A DNA stretch of 64,000 nt, taken from the NCBI RefSeq assembly GCF_023375815.1, contig NZ_CP067412.1, positions 558,001 through 622,000 on the forward strand, read 5' to 3'. The notes under the pieces are model-generated. The model saw nothing but the letters and a program-made list of their open reading frames with translations, was not told the DNA's origin and ran no database searches. Both the position numbers and the translations under genes were made by a program. The stretch is from Pseudomonas sp. HS6. Its GTDB lineage: Bacteria; Pseudomonadota; Gammaproteobacteria; Pseudomonadales; Pseudomonadaceae. This document shows, one piece after another, positions 53,546-64,000 of the stretch (the first letter of the stretch is position 1; each line of letters opens with the position of its first letter).

Positions 53546-55444
53546 TTAAATCGCACCACGCTTACGCAACAGATCCAACACCTGCTTCACACTTTCATCC
53601 AGCGACAACGACTGAGTGTCGATCACCAGATCGGCATTCAGCGGCACGTCATACGGGAAGGACTCGCCCGGAATGTTGTCGCCACCCGCAGCGTACAACC
53701 CTTGCGGATCACGCTCGGCGCACACGGCTGGCGAGGCCTGGACGTAAACCGTCAGCAGACGATCCTTGCCGATCAGATCCCTGGCCTTCTCGCGACCTTC
53801 CGCACTCGGCGCCACGAATGCCGCCAGCGTCAGCAGGCCGGCTTCGTTGAACTGACGGGCAACGTGCGCCGCACGGCTCCAATTCTCGGTGCGACCGGCG
53901 CGATCCTGCGGCAGCCCCTTGTTGAGATCGTGACGCAGATTCTGGCCATCCAGCACGAACACTGCACGACCCAGATCGAACAGTTTGCGCTCGACCGCGT
54001 ACGCCAGCGTGCTCTTGCCAGCGCCGGACAGGCCGCTGAACAGCACGGTCGCCGGTTGCTGGCCGAAACGCTGGGCGCGTTCTTCCGTCGCTACATGGGC
54101 CAGCTTGCCATGGTGCGTGGCAGTGCCATGGTTCACCGGCTGGGCGACGATCATGCCGGCGCCAACGGTGCCGTTGGTCAAACGGTCAATGATGATGAAC
54201 GCGCCGGTGGTGCGGTTGCTGTCGTAACCGTCGAGGGCGATCGGTGCGTCGAGCGCGATCCTGACCTTGCCGATTTCATTGAGCTGCAACGCGCTCGCCG
54301 GGCCTTCTTCGAGGGTGTTGACGTCGACCTTGTTGACGATGCTGGCGATGGAGCCCGGCACGTAACTGGTGGCGCGCTTGATGTCGTATTTCTTGCCCGG
54401 CAGCATCGGCTCTTCAGCCATCCACACCAGCATCGCTTCGAAGCTGTCGGTCACCGGCGGCACATTGTCGGCATGCACCAGCAGGTCGCCACGGGAGATG
54501 TCGATCTCGTCTTCCATGGTCAACGTTACGGCCTGACCAGGACCGGCGTGTTCCAGTTCACCCTCGAAGGTGACGATGGATTTCACACGGCTGCTCTTGC
54601 CCGACGGCAGGACCACGACTTCGTCGCCCTTGTGCACGATGCCGCTGGCGAGCGTGCCGGCGAAACCGCGGAAGTTCAGGTTCGGACGATTGACGTACTG
54701 CACCGGGAAACGCAGATCGGTGAAGTTGCGGTCGCCCGCCACTTCCACGGTCTCGAGGATCTCCATCAGCGACTGGCCGGTGTACCACGGCGAGCGCTCG
54801 GACTTGTTCACCACGTTGTCGCCCTTCAGAGCGGACATCGGCACGAAGTGCATGCTCGTCGGCTTCATCTTCAAGCCTTCGGCGAACTTGAGGTAGTCGG
54901 CCTTGATCGACTCGAACACGCCTTGGTCGAAGTCTTTCAGGTCCATCTTGTTGATGGCCACGACGATGTGCTTGATGCCCAGCAACGAGGCGATGAAGCT
55001 GTGGCGACGGGTCTGGGTCTGCACGCCGTAACGGGCGTCGACCAGGATGATCGCCAGGTCACAGGTGGACGCACCGGTGGCCATGTTGCGGGTGTACTGC
55101 TCATGGCCGGGGGTGTCGGCAATGATGAATTTGCGCTTGGCGGTGGAGAAATAGCGGTATGCGACATCGATGGTGATGCCCTGCTCGCGCTCGGCCTGCA
55201 GGCCGTCAACCAGCAATGCCAGGTCGATGTCGTCACCGGTGGTGCCGACTTTCTTCGAATCGCGGGTGATAGCTTCGAGGTGATCTTCGTAGATCATCTT
55301 AGAGTCGTGCAGCAGGCGCCCGATCAGGGTGCTCTTGCCGTCATCGACGTTACCGCAGGTCAAAAAGCGCAGCAGCTCTTTACGTTCGTGCTGGCCCAGG
55401 TAGGCGAGGATGTCCTCGCTGATCAAATCAGACTGGTGAGACAT
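53546..55444 (-). CDS. cysN: CysNC: sulfate adenylyltransferase subunit 1 fused to APS kinase
   Basis: 632-aa bifunctional enzyme. The N-terminal GTPase part (to about 440) has the P-loop [18 protein letters not shown], the switch [16 protein letters not shown] and [13 protein letters not shown], and drives ATP sulfurylase. The C-terminal APS kinase part (about 455-632) has its own Walker A in [20 protein letters not shown] and [13 protein letters not shown], making PAPS. The fusion is the NodQ/CysNC arrangement usual in Pseudomonas. It follows cysD by nine bases. Confidence 0.96.
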   Translation of the reverse strand: MSHQSDLISEDILAYLGQHERKELLRFLTCGNVDDGKSTLIGRLLHDSKMIYEDHLEAITRDSKKVGTTGDDIDLALLVDGLQAEREQGITIDVAYRYFSTAKRKFIIADTPGHEQYTRNMATGASTCDLAIILVDARYGVQTQTRRHSFIASLLGIKHIVVAINKMDLKDFDQGVFESIKADYLKFAEGLKMKPTSMHFVPMSALKGDNVVNKSERSPWYTGQSLMEILETVEVAGDRNFTDLRFPVQYVNRPNLNFRGFAGTLASGIVHKGDEVVVLPSGKSSRVKSIVTFEGELEHAGPGQAVTLTMEDEIDISRGDLLVHADNVPPVTDSFEAMLVWMAEEPMLPGKKYDIKRATSYVPGSIASIVNKVDVNTLEEGPASALQLNEIGKVRIALDAPIALDGYDSNRTTGAFIIIDRLTNGTVGAGMIVAQPVNHGTATHHGKLAHVATEERAQRFGQQPATVLFSGLSGAGKSTLAYAVERKLFDLGRAVFVLDGQNLRHDLNKGLPQDRAGRTENWSRAAHVARQFNEAGLLTLAAFVAPSAEGREKARDLIGKDRLLTVYVQASPAVCAERDPQGLYAAGGDNIPGESFPYDVPLNADLVIDTQSLSLDESVKQVLDLLRKRGAI

Positions 55445-55453
55445 GACAACCCC

Positions 55454-56371
55454 TTAGAAATAACCCTGACGTTTTTTATCTTCCATCGAGCCTGCGCCAT
55501 CGTGGTCGATGACCCGGCCCTGGCGCTCGGAAGTTCGCGTCAGGAGCATTTCCTGAATGATGTCCGTCAGGCTTTCGGCCTCGGACTCCACCGCGCCCGT
55601 CAACGGGTAGCAGCCAAGGGTACGGAAACGCACTTTCTTTTTGACAATGCGCGCTTTGTCTTCATCGGACAGGTGTTCGAGGATGCGCTCGTCGTCGATC
55701 ATGATCAGCGTGCCGTTCTTCTCGATGACTTCGCGTTCGGCGGCGAAGTACAGCGGTACGATCGGGATGCCTTCGAGGTAGATGTACTGCCAGATGTCCA
55801 GTTCGGTCCAGTTCGACAGCGGGAACACACGAATGGATTCGCCCTTGTTGACCTTGCCGTTGTAGACGTTCCACAGCTCCGGACGCTGGTTCTTCGGGTC
55901 CCAGCGGTGTTTGCTGTCGCGGAACGAGTAGACGCGCTCCTTGGCGCGGGACTTCTCTTCATCGCGACGGGCTCCGCCGAAAGCGGCGTCGAAACCATGC
56001 TTGTCGAGTGCCTGCTTCAAGCCCTCGGTCTTCATGATGTCGGTGTGTTTGGCGCTGCCGTGGGTGAACGGGTTGATGCCCTGCGCAACACCATCCGGGT
56101 TGACGTGGGTGATCAGGTCCAGACCCAGCTCTTCGACCATCTTGTCGCGGAACTTGTACATCTCCTGGAATTTCCACTGCGTGTCGACGTGCATCACCGG
56201 AAACGGCAGTTTGCCCGGGAAGAACGCCTTGCGTGCCAGATGCAGCATCACGGCGGAGTCTTTACCGATGGAGTACAGCATCACCGGGTTGTCGAACTCG
56301 GCGGCCACCTCGCGGATGATGTGGATGCTTTCCGCCTCCAGCTGTTTCAGATGCGTCAGTTTGTCGACCAT
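55454..56371 (-). CDS. cysD: CysD: sulfate adenylyltransferase subunit 2
   Basis: 305-aa ATP-pyrophosphatase-type subunit that adenylates sulfate. The PP-loop is [60 protein letters not shown] and the C-terminal [12 protein letters not shown] are diagnostic. It is the first gene of the cysD-cysNC operon; the 135-base space to the Nif3-like gene should hold its promoter. Confidence 0.97.
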   Translation of the reverse strand: MVDKLTHLKQLEAESIHIIREVAAEFDNPVMLYSIGKDSAVMLHLARKAFFPGKLPFPVMHVDTQWKFQEMYKFRDKMVEELGLDLITHVNPDGVAQGINPFTHGSAKHTDIMKTEGLKQALDKHGFDAAFGGARRDEEKSRAKERVYSFRDSKHRWDPKNQRPELWNVYNGKVNKGESIRVFPLSNWTELDIWQYIYLEGIPIVPLYFAAEREVIEKNGTLIMIDDERILEHLSDEDKARIVKKKVRFRTLGCYPLTGAVESEAESLTDIIQEMLLTRTSERQGRVIDHDGAGSMEDKKRQGYF

Positions 56372-56506
56372 GGCTACTCACGAAAGCTTTCTTATGAACG
56401 GCCAGCGGGCCGTGTTCGAGCGGGGAATCCTAGCACAGCGCCCCTCTTCTAATCAGGGCGCGAACTAGAACGAAAGAGCATATGAATATGCCTGCCTGTT
56501 TGCGTG

Positions 56507-57265
56507 TTAAATGGGATTCGGGCAGTCGATGAAGATGTGTTCCAAGGCAAACCGCTTCGCCAGATAGTCGCCCAGCGCCTGCACGCCATAGCGTTCGGTA
56601 GCGTGGTGGCCGGCGGCGATGAAGCTGATGTCGTTTTCCCGGGCGCTGTGGAACGTCTGCTCGGAGGCTTCACCGCTGAGAAACAGATCGACGCCGGCTG
56701 CAATAGCGTTATCGATGTAGCCCTGCCCGCCGCCAGTGCACCAGCCAACCCGACGGATCATCGCGCTGCCCTCGATCAGCAGCGGCTCGCGACCCATGCG
56801 TTCCTGCACACGACGGGCGAAGTCGCGGGCGGTCACCGGCTCGTCCAGAGAACCGACCAGGCCGATGATCTTCAGGTTGTCCGGATCCAGCGGCCCTTCG
56901 ATGGTGATGTCGAGCTGCCGGGCCAGTTGCACGTTATTGCCGACGTCCGGGTGCAGATCCAGCGGCAGGTGATACGCCAGCAGACTGATGTCGTGCTTGA
57001 GCAGGGTTTTCAGGCGCCGTTGCTTCATGCCGGTGACACACGGGCTCTCACCCTTCCAGAAATAACCGTGGTGCACCAGCACCAGATCGGCCTCGGCGTC
57101 GACGGCGGCATCGAGCAACGCCTGGCTGGCCGTGACGCCGCTGACGATGCGCATCACTTGCGGGCGGCCCTCGACCTGCAGGCCGTTGGGGCAATAATCG
57201 GCAATTTTCGCACTGCCGAGGTAACGGTCGGCTTCTTCGACCAGGGTGCTCAGGGCGACGGCCAT
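56507..57265 (-). CDS. Nif3/YbgI-family dinuclear metal protein
   Basis: 252-aa protein of the hexameric Nif3-like family. Metal ligands are visible in DLVLVHHGYFW and in SFIAAGHHATERYGVQALG, with DYCPNGLQVEGRPQVMRIVS at the N-terminus and AYHLPLDLHPDVGNNVQLAR in the middle. Once annotated as GTP cyclohydrolase type 1-like, its true role is unsettled. AGGAG precedes the ATG. It is divergent from algW, the same neighbourhood as in P. aeruginosa. Confidence 0.9.
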   Translation of the reverse strand: MAVALSTLVEEADRYLGSAKIADYCPNGLQVEGRPQVMRIVSGVTASQALLDAAVDAEADLVLVHHGYFWKGESPCVTGMKQRRLKTLLKHDISLLAYHLPLDLHPDVGNNVQLARQLDITIEGPLDPDNLKIIGLVGSLDEPVTARDFARRVQERMGREPLLIEGSAMIRRVGWCTGGGQGYIDNAIAAGVDLFLSGEASEQTFHSARENDISFIAAGHHATERYGVQALGDYLAKRFALEHIFIDCPNPI

Positions 57266-57368
57266 GAAAGACTCCTAAATATCCCGTTCAGAGGCACGCG
57301 CGGCCTCGTATAATGCGCGACATTATGGGCGGTCTGACCCCGCCTGCAACTTTTCCAGGACGTGCTTA

Positions 57369-58523
57369 ATGCTCAAGGCGCTGCGTTTTTTCGGCTGGCC
57401 GCTGTTGGCCGGCGTGCTTATCGCTCTGTTGATTATTCAGCGTTACCCGCAGTGGGTCGGGCTTCCGAGCCTCGACGTCAACCTGCATCAGGCCCCGCAG
57501 ACCACCAGCACGCAGCAGGGGCCGGTGTCCTATGCCGACGCCGTGGTCATCGCCGCGCCGTCGGTGGTCAACCTCTACACCACCAAAGTCATCAACAAGC
57601 CGAGCCATCCGCTGTTCGAAGACCCGCAGTTCCGCCGTTTCTTCGGGGACAACTCGCCGAAACAGAAACGCATGGAGTCGAGCCTCGGTTCCGGCGTGAT
57701 CATGAGCCCGGAAGGCTACATCCTGACCAACAACCACGTCACCACCGGCGCCGACCAGATCGTCGTGGCGCTCAAGGATGGCCGTGAAACCCTGGCCCGC
57801 GTGATCGGAAGCGACCCGGAAACCGACCTGGCGGTCCTGAAAATCGATCTGAAGAACCTGCCGGCGATCACCGTCGGTCGCTCGGACAACATCCGCATCG
57901 GCGACGTCGCACTGGCTATCGGTAACCCGTTCGGGGTTGGCCAGACCGTGACCATGGGCATCATCAGTGCCACCGGCCGCAACCAGTTGGGCCTGAACAA
58001 CTACGAAGACTTCATCCAGACCGACGCGGCGATCAACCCGGGCAACTCAGGCGGCGCACTGGTGGATGCCAACGGCAACCTCACCGGGATCAACACTGCG
58101 ATTTTCTCCAAGTCCGGCGGCTCGCAAGGCATCGGTTTTGCGATCCCGGTGAAACTGGCGATGGAAGTGATGAAGTCGATCATCGAGCACGGTCAGGTGA
58201 TTCGTGGCTGGCTGGGGATCGAAGTACAACCGCTGACGCAGGAACTGGCGGAGTCGTTCGGTCTGTCGGGGCGTCCGGGGATTGTGGTGGCGGGGATTTT
58301 CCGCGACGGCCCGGCACAGAAGGCCGGCCTGCAACTGGGTGACGTGATTCTCAGCATCGACGGCGAACCGGCCGGCGATGGCCGCAAGTCGATGAACCAG
58401 GTAGCGCGGATCAAACCGACCGACAAGGTCACGATTCAGGTGATGCGCAACGGCAAGGAGTTGAAGCTGACCGCCGAGATTGGTCTGCGTCCGCCGCCGG
58501 CGCCAGTAAAAGAAGAAGAGTAA
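57369..58523 (+). CDS. algW: AlgW, DegS-like periplasmic serine protease
   Basis: 384-aa HtrA-family protease anchored by an N-terminal helix (FGWPLLAGVLIALLIIQ). The triad is His123 (TNNHVTTG), Asp153 (SDPETDLAVLKI) and Ser227 (INPGNSGGALVD). One PDZ domain covers about 275-370 (GWLGIEVQPLTQELAESFGL, GLQLGDVILSIDGEP). It starts proteolysis of the anti-sigma factor MucA when misfolded envelope proteins bind the PDZ, leading to AlgU activity and alginate. The position next to hisC matches P. aeruginosa algW. Confidence 0.95.
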   Translation: MLKALRFFGWPLLAGVLIALLIIQRYPQWVGLPSLDVNLHQAPQTTSTQQGPVSYADAVVIAAPSVVNLYTTKVINKPSHPLFEDPQFRRFFGDNSPKQKRMESSLGSGVIMSPEGYILTNNHVTTGADQIVVALKDGRETLARVIGSDPETDLAVLKIDLKNLPAITVGRSDNIRIGDVALAIGNPFGVGQTVTMGIISATGRNQLGLNNYEDFIQTDAAINPGNSGGALVDANGNLTGINTAIFSKSGGSQGIGFAIPVKLAMEVMKSIIEHGQVIRGWLGIEVQPLTQELAESFGLSGRPGIVVAGIFRDGPAQKAGLQLGDVILSIDGEPAGDGRKSMNQVARIKPTDKVTIQVMRNGKELKLTAEIGLRPPPAPVKEEE

Positions 58524-58529
58524 GTACAA

Positions 58530-58563
58530 AAAAAGATGGGAGCGAATTCGCTCCCATCTTTTT
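58530..58563. terminator. Bidirectional terminator between algW and hisC
   Basis: A perfect 34-base palindrome (AAAAAGATGGGAGCGAA and complement) lies between the two convergent stops and ends in A and T runs. Confidence 0.92.
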
Positions 58564-58572
58564 ATCGGCAAA

Positions 58573-59625
58573 TCAGAGGTTGCCGAGGCCGTCGATCAAC
58601 GCCTGATTCTGCTCCGGCGTGCCGATCGATATCCGCAGGAACTGGGCAATCCGCTCCTGCTTGAAGTGGCGCACGATCACACCCTGCTCACGCAGTTTGG
58701 CCGCCAGCCCCGCCGCATCATGTTGCGGATGCCGGGCGAAGATGAAGTTCGCCGCTGACGGCAGCACCTCAAAGCCCTTGGCCTGCAACTGGGCAACCAC
58801 CCACTCACGACTCTCGATGACCAGTGCGCAGGTCTTGTCGAAGTACTCGCGATCCTCGAACGCTGCCGCCGCGCCGACATTCGCCATGCGATCGATCGGG
58901 TAGGAGTTGAAGCTGTTCTTGACCCGCTCCAACGCCTCGATCAGGTCCGGATGCCCGACTGCCAGACCAACCCGCAGACCTGCCAGCGAACGGGATTTGG
59001 ACAAGGTCTGGGTGACCAGCAGGTTCGGATAACGATCCACCAGACTGATCGCAGTTTCGCCGCCGAAGTCGATGTAGGCCTCGTCGACCACCACCACTGA
59101 ATCCGGGCTGGCCTTGAGGATTTGTTCGACGGCTTCCAGCGCCAGCAGGCAACCGGTCGGCGCGTTCGGGTTGGGGAAGATGATCCCGCCGTTCGGTTTG
59201 GCGTAGTCCGCCGGGTTGATCCGGAACTGCGCGTCCAGCGGCACCGCGTCGAACTGGATGCCGTAAAGGCCACAGTAGACCGGATAGAAGCTGTAGCTGA
59301 TGTCCGGGAACAGCAGCGGCTGATCGTGTTGCAGCAGACCGTGGAAGATGTGCGCCAGCACTTCATCCGAACCGTTGCCGAGGAACACCTGGTTGCTCTG
59401 CACGCCGTAGTATTTGGCGACGGCGTTTTTCAGCAGGTCGCTGTTTGGGTCCGGGTACAGGCGCAGATTGTCGTTGAGTTCGGTCTGCATCGCCGCCAGG
59501 GCTTTTGGCGACGGGCCGTACGGGTTTTCGTTGGTGTTGAGTTTGACCAGACGGGTCAGCTTCGGCTGCTCGCCCGGCACGTACGGCACCAGATCCTTGA
59601 CGAACGGGCTCCAGAATTTACTCAT
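58573..59625 (-). CDS. hisC: Histidinol-phosphate aminotransferase
   Basis: 350-aa PLP enzyme of histidine synthesis. The ATG at 59625 ([20 protein letters not shown]) is the family start; the frame opens 126 bases earlier inside hisD. Seen: [73 protein letters not shown] and the PLP lysine in [20 protein letters not shown]. It is two bases after the hisD stop. Confidence 0.96.
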   Translation of the reverse strand: MSKFWSPFVKDLVPYVPGEQPKLTRLVKLNTNENPYGPSPKALAAMQTELNDNLRLYPDPNSDLLKNAVAKYYGVQSNQVFLGNGSDEVLAHIFHGLLQHDQPLLFPDISYSFYPVYCGLYGIQFDAVPLDAQFRINPADYAKPNGGIIFPNPNAPTGCLLALEAVEQILKASPDSVVVVDEAYIDFGGETAISLVDRYPNLLVTQTLSKSRSLAGLRVGLAVGHPDLIEALERVKNSFNSYPIDRMANVGAAAAFEDREYFDKTCALVIESREWVVAQLQAKGFEVLPSAANFIFARHPQHDAAGLAAKLREQGVIVRHFKQERIAQFLRISIGTPEQNQALIDGLGNL

Positions 59626-59627
59626 GC

Positions 59628-60953
59628 TCAGTTCCCCTTCACTTCGTCTTGGATGCGGTATTCGGCGCTGCGAGCGTGGGCGCTCAGCGATTCGCCACGG
59701 GCCAGGATCGATGCAGTCTTGCCCAGTTCCGAAGCACCGGCCTCGGAGCAAAAGATGATCGACGAGCGCTTCTGGAAGTCGTACACACCCAGTGGCGAGG
59801 AGAAACGCGCGGTGCCGGACGTCGGCAACACGTGGTTCGGACCTGCGCAGTAGTCGCCCAGGGCTTCGGAGGTGTGACGGCCCATGAAGATCGCGCCGGC
59901 GTGGCGGATCTGCGGCAGCCAGGCCTGCGGATCGGCGACCGACAGTTCAAGGTGTTCCGGGGCAATGCGGTTGGCGACTTCGATGGCCTGGGCCATGTCA
60001 CGCACGTGGATCAGTGCACCACGGCCATTGATCGAGGTTTCGATGATGGTCGCGCGATCCATGGTCGGCAGCAATTTGTCGATGCTGGCGGCGACCTTGT
60101 CGAGGAATTCGGCGTCCGGGCTGACCAGGATCGCCTGGGCGTCTTCGTCGTGCTCGGCCTGGGAGAACAGGTCCATGGCGATCCAGTCCGGATCGGTCTG
60201 GCCGTCGCACACCACAAGGATTTCCGACGGGCCGGCAATCATGTCGATGCCGACCTGACCGAATACGTGACGCTTGGCGGTGGCGACATAGATGTTGCCC
60301 GGACCAACGACCTTGTCCACCTGCGGCACGCTTTCAGTGCCGTAGGCCAACGCGGCAACCGCTTGGGCACCACCGATGGTGAACACCCGGTCGACACCGG
60401 CGATGCACGCCGCCGCCAGTACGAGTTCGTTGACTTCACCGCGCGGGGTCGGCACCACCATGACCACTTCGGTCACGCCGGCGACCTTGGCCGGGATCGC
60501 GTTCATCAACACTGACGACGGGTACGACGCCTTGCCGCCCGGCACGTACAGACCGGCGCGATCCAGTGGCGTGACCTTCTGACCCAACACCGTGCCGTCG
60601 GCTTCGGTGTAGCTCCAGGAATCCTGCTTCTGTTTTTCGTGATAGCTGCGCACGCGGGCGGCGGCTTTTTCCAGCGCTTCACGTTGCGGTGCGGTGATGC
60701 GGGTCAGGGCCAGTTCCAGGCGCTCGCGCGGCAGGATCAGGTCCGCCATCGAGGCGACTTCGAGGCCGTCAAACTTCTGGGTGAACTCGACCAGCGCCGC
60801 GTCACCGCGCTCGCGCACAGCCTTGATGATGTCCAGCACCCGCTGATTGACCGAGTCGTCAGACACACTTTCCCAGCTCAGCAGATGATCCAGATGATGC
60901 GCGAAATCCGGGTCAGCAGCGTTGAGTCGGCGAATTGCAGTCGGTGCGGTCAT
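59628..60953 (-). CDS. hisD: Histidinol dehydrogenase
   Basis: 441-aa zinc enzyme performing the last two oxidations of histidine synthesis. The ATG at 60953 ([20 protein letters not shown]) is chosen over an upstream in-frame start at 61079. Seen: [74 protein letters not shown] (zinc/catalytic His) and the C-terminal [20 protein letters not shown]. It lies between hisG and hisC in a leftward operon. Confidence 0.96.
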   Translation of the reverse strand: MTAPTAIRRLNAADPDFAHHLDHLLSWESVSDDSVNQRVLDIIKAVRERGDAALVEFTQKFDGLEVASMADLILPRERLELALTRITAPQREALEKAAARVRSYHEKQKQDSWSYTEADGTVLGQKVTPLDRAGLYVPGGKASYPSSVLMNAIPAKVAGVTEVVMVVPTPRGEVNELVLAAACIAGVDRVFTIGGAQAVAALAYGTESVPQVDKVVGPGNIYVATAKRHVFGQVGIDMIAGPSEILVVCDGQTDPDWIAMDLFSQAEHDEDAQAILVSPDAEFLDKVAASIDKLLPTMDRATIIETSINGRGALIHVRDMAQAIEVANRIAPEHLELSVADPQAWLPQIRHAGAIFMGRHTSEALGDYCAGPNHVLPTSGTARFSSPLGVYDFQKRSSIIFCSEAGASELGKTASILARGESLSAHARSAEYRIQDEVKGN

Positions 60954-61078
60954 AGCGAGAGCCTCATAGGAATGGCAAAAACTCAGGCGCCCTAACTTAG
61001 CAGTCGTTTCCGCTTGGGCACCTGAGATTCTGGCTATGAGGCGGATAGACGGGCGCGACTCAAGGTCGCGCAGGTACA

Positions 61079-61714
61079 TCAGCCGCGGTGTCGAGACTCC
61101 ACTGCCTTGCGCAGGGTGTCGATCAACGCCTGGATTCGGGCGTGTTGCATTTTCATCGAAGCCTTGTTGACCACCAGACGCGAGCTGATCGTCGCGATCA
61201 GTTCCTGGGGTTCCAGGCCGTTGGCACGCAGGGTGTTGCCAGTGTCGACCACGTCGATGATCTTGTCAGCCAGACCGATCAGCGGTGCCAGTTCCATCGA
61301 GCCATAGAGCTTGATGATGTCGACCTGACGGCCCTGCTCGGCGTAGTAACGCTTGGCAACGTTGACGAATTTGGTCGCGACACGCAGGCGGCCCTTAGGC
61401 TCGACCGCACCGATCTTGCCGGCGGTCATCAGCTTGCACTGGGCAATCTGCAGGTCCAGCGGCTCGTACAGGCCCTGGCCGGTGTATTCCATCAACACGT
61501 CTTTACCGGCAACGCCGAGGTCGGCCGCGCCATGCTCGACATAGGTCGGCACGTCGGTGGCACGCACGATCAACAGGCGTACGTCTTCCTGGGTCGTGGG
61601 AATGATCAGCTTGCGGCTCTTGTCCGGATTCTCGGTCGGCACGATGCCCGCTTCGGCGAGCAGCGGCAGGGTGTCGTCAAGGATGCGGCCCTTGGACAGT
61701 GCGATGGTCAACAT
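61079..61714 (-). CDS. hisG: ATP phosphoribosyltransferase, short form
   Basis: 211-aa catalytic subunit for the first step of histidine synthesis. It begins [20 protein letters not shown] and contains [40 protein letters not shown] and [20 protein letters not shown]. At this length it lacks the C-terminal regulatory domain of the long form, so a separate HisZ is required; none is in this window. It is the first gene of hisG-hisD-hisC and lies downstream of murA by 127 bases. Confidence 0.95.
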   Translation of the reverse strand: MLTIALSKGRILDDTLPLLAEAGIVPTENPDKSRKLIIPTTQEDVRLLIVRATDVPTYVEHGAADLGVAGKDVLMEYTGQGLYEPLDLQIAQCKLMTAGKIGAVEPKGRLRVATKFVNVAKRYYAEQGRQVDIIKLYGSMELAPLIGLADKIIDVVDTGNTLRANGLEPQELIATISSRLVVNKASMKMQHARIQALIDTLRKAVESRHRG

Positions 61715-61841
61715 GGGAAACGTCAGTCCTTATCAAGGTACTCATGTCCGGTCGCAATCGGCGCCGGACATACATCGAGGGCGTTACCACCCCCGATCAA
61801 AACGAATTCAACGGACACTTCCCTGTGTCCAGATGCAGCGA

Positions 61842-63122
<1,281 letters not shown>

Positions 63123-63129
63123 CTAGGGC

Positions 63130-63369
63130 TCAGGTGCGCTCGGCCCAGGCCGCGCTGCTGAAAAATTTCATAGTGACCGCGTGGATGCTGCCATCGGCGA
63201 TCCATGGGTTCAAATGGGCATAGATGCTTTGCTGACGCTTGACCGGGCTCAACGCCGCCAGTTCATCGCTAATCACGTTCAGCTGAAAGTTGCAGCCTTC
63301 GCCTTCAACTTCCACCCGGGTTCCGGGCAGATTTGCTTCAAGGAAGCTCTTCACTTCTACGGCCTGCAT
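63130..63369 (-). CDS. ibaG: IbaG/YrbA-type BolA-family protein
   Basis: 79-aa BolA-like protein from the ATG at 63369 (MQAVEVKSFLEANLPGTRVE); the frame opens 48 bases earlier in the terminator region. The fold is seen in VEGEGCNFQLNVISDELAAL and SPVKRQQSIYAHLNPWIADG, with IHAVTMKFFSSAAW at the C-terminus. IbaG proteins bind a [2Fe-2S] cluster with a monothiol glutaredoxin and respond to acid. The conserved histidine in IHAVTMKF is present. Confidence 0.92.
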   Translation of the reverse strand: MQAVEVKSFLEANLPGTRVEVEGEGCNFQLNVISDELAALSPVKRQQSIYAHLNPWIADGSIHAVTMKFFSSAAWAERT

Positions 63370-63415
63370 GCTCAACCTCAATCGGCGCCCTGTGCGCACG
63401 GGTCGGACATCATAC

Positions 63416-63473
63416 AAAAAAGCCCCGCGCCTGCGAACCCCGCTGCGCAGGACTCTGACGGGGGGCTTCTTTA
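63416..63473 (-). terminator. Terminator after mlaB
   Basis: Outer arms GAAGCCCC and GGGGCTT with an inner CCTGCG...CGCAGG hairpin, followed on the minus strand by six T. It lies 12 bases past the mlaB stop and before ibaG. Confidence 0.75.
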
Positions 63474-63484
63474 CAGATGCGGGT

Positions 63485-63790
63485 TCAGGGTTGCGCCAAC
63501 AGCTCGGTCAGCTCGCTGACCTGAGCAATTTCACGCATGTCTTCGGGCATCCCGCGGATGCTGACGGCCTTGCCGGCGGCTTTCGCATCGCGAATGAAGC
63601 ACAGCAGCAACGACAGGCCGACGCTGCTGGACTTTTCCACCGCCGAGCAATCGATCACCAATGCCGGGGCATTGCACGACTTGATCAGCGCCCGCCCCTG
63701 CTCCCGAAGACCGGGACCTGTGCGGTAATCCAGCACACCCGTGAGCTGCAGCTCACTGGCCGCGTCCAGACGAACGGCCGACTCGGTCAT
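63485..63790 (-). CDS. mlaB: MlaB-like STAS-domain protein
   Basis: 101-aa STAS protein of the Mla phospholipid transport complex, from the ATG at 63790, which overlaps the mlaC stop (ATGA). Seen: VRLDAASELQLTGVLDYRTG, ALVIDCSAVEKSSSVGLSLL (the STAS loop with the conserved D-x-S-x-V-x-S pattern) and VSIRGMPEDMREIAQVSELT. MlaB sits on the cytoplasmic face of MlaFE and supports its activity. Confidence 0.9.
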   Translation of the reverse strand: MTESAVRLDAASELQLTGVLDYRTGPGLREQGRALIKSCNAPALVIDCSAVEKSSSVGLSLLLCFIRDAKAAGKAVSIRGMPEDMREIAQVSELTELLAQP

Positions 63791-64000
63791 TGGGCAGGCT
63801 TTCCGTTCTGTTCGGACGACTGCTTCGCCTTGGCCACTTCCCCGGCCCAACCGTTGATGGTCTTGTCCAGGTCGTTGCCGTTACGCTGCATCGCATCGGC
63901 GAATTGATCGCGGAACAGCTTTCCGATGTTGATGCCGTTGATGATCACGTTGCGCAGTTTCCACTCGCCATTGATCTTCTCGAGCGTGTACGACACCGGG
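63787..64000 (-). CDS. mlaC: MlaC (Ttg2D-like) periplasmic phospholipid carrier, 5' part missing
   Basis: Only the last 70 or so residues are inside the window; the start lies beyond 64000. The visible part, VSYTLEKINGEWKLRNVIIN, GINIGKLFRDQFADAMQ and LDKTINGWAGEVAKAK, matches the C-terminal end of MlaC/Ttg2D, which carries phospholipids between outer and inner membrane. Its stop overlaps the mlaB start, so the mla genes form one operon. Confidence 0.92.
   Translation of the reverse strand, partial: PVSYTLEKINGEWKLRNVIINGINIGKLFRDQFADAMQRNGNDLDKTINGWAGEVAKAKQSSEQNGKPAQ

Noticed and set aside
53209..53549. Short open frames in the 53.1-53.5 kb gap
   Set aside because: They consist of repeat sequence and hairpins, show no ribosome site, and resemble commonly miscalled repeat proteins.
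53702..56452. A 916-codon open frame on the plus strand
   Set aside because: It covers cysNC and cysD, both certain, in antisense. Long open frames of this kind come from high third-position G+C.

Overview
The window comes from a Pseudomonas of the P. fluorescens complex. The evidence is a G+C near 60%, dense short-spaced genes, and gene orders known from Pseudomonas: hmgR/hmgA-fahA-maiA, algW beside hisC-hisD-hisG-murA-ibaG-mlaB-mlaC, pta/slyD/gpx, and a short-LOV gene beside a LitR-type regulator. I see no rRNA, tRNA, IS element, prophage or CRISPR array. Most of the window is ordinary chromosomal backbone. Three parts look accessory: a dermonecrotic-toxin-like gene (21.6-24.0 kb), a DNase bacteriocin/immunity pair (30.8-33.1 kb), and a structured noncoding repeat (53.2-53.5 kb).

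Region by region. 1-7.8 kb: two iron-signalling blocks face away from each other across one Fur-like box. Leftward are DUF3649, a PepSY membrane protein, DUF3325, an ECF sigma factor and a FecR-type regulator that runs to the window edge. Rightward is fecI-fecR-fecA, very close to the E. coli citrate system but without fecBCDE. 7.8-17.3 kb: a RaiA/HPF-like protein; a DsdC-like LysR regulator divergent from L-serine ammonia-lyase and the serine permease sdaC; DUF3509 and PsiE; a LexA-controlled YebG protein; a leucine-dehydrogenase-family protein that lacks the catalytic lysine; SirB1; and an AAHS-type MFS transporter. 17.4-21.6 kb: homogentisate catabolism (hmgA, fahA, maiA) under IclR-type HmgR, with a clear operator.

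21.6-36 kb: the toxin-like protein and a MalT/LuxR-type regulator, then DUF1329 and DUF1302 genes, the bacteriocin with its Im-like immunity gene, and a leftward SDR / class II aldolase / alpha-beta hydrolase group. The DUF1302/DUF1329 pair and the three enzymes may be one uptake and degradation locus interrupted by the bacteriocin. 36-43.3 kb: cidA/cidB-like genes with a divergent LysR regulator; a MioC-type flavodoxin; a short LOV blue-light receptor, a possible PilZ-like protein and a LitR-family regulator lacking the B12-ligating histidine; then an ABM-domain membrane protein and the pterin genes folM-folE-folX. This looks like a light-responsive pterin locus of the kind known from P. putida.

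43.4-64 kb: DUF1244 and HopJ-family genes, trxB, cysZ, a GT4 glycosyltransferase, an old-yellow-enzyme oxidoreductase, glutathione peroxidase, slyD, DUF3565, pta (without ackA beside it) and a PlsC-type acyltransferase. Then come cysNC and cysD for sulfate activation, a Nif3-like protein, the periplasmic protease algW, hisC-hisD-hisG, murA, ibaG, mlaB and the 3' end of mlaC.
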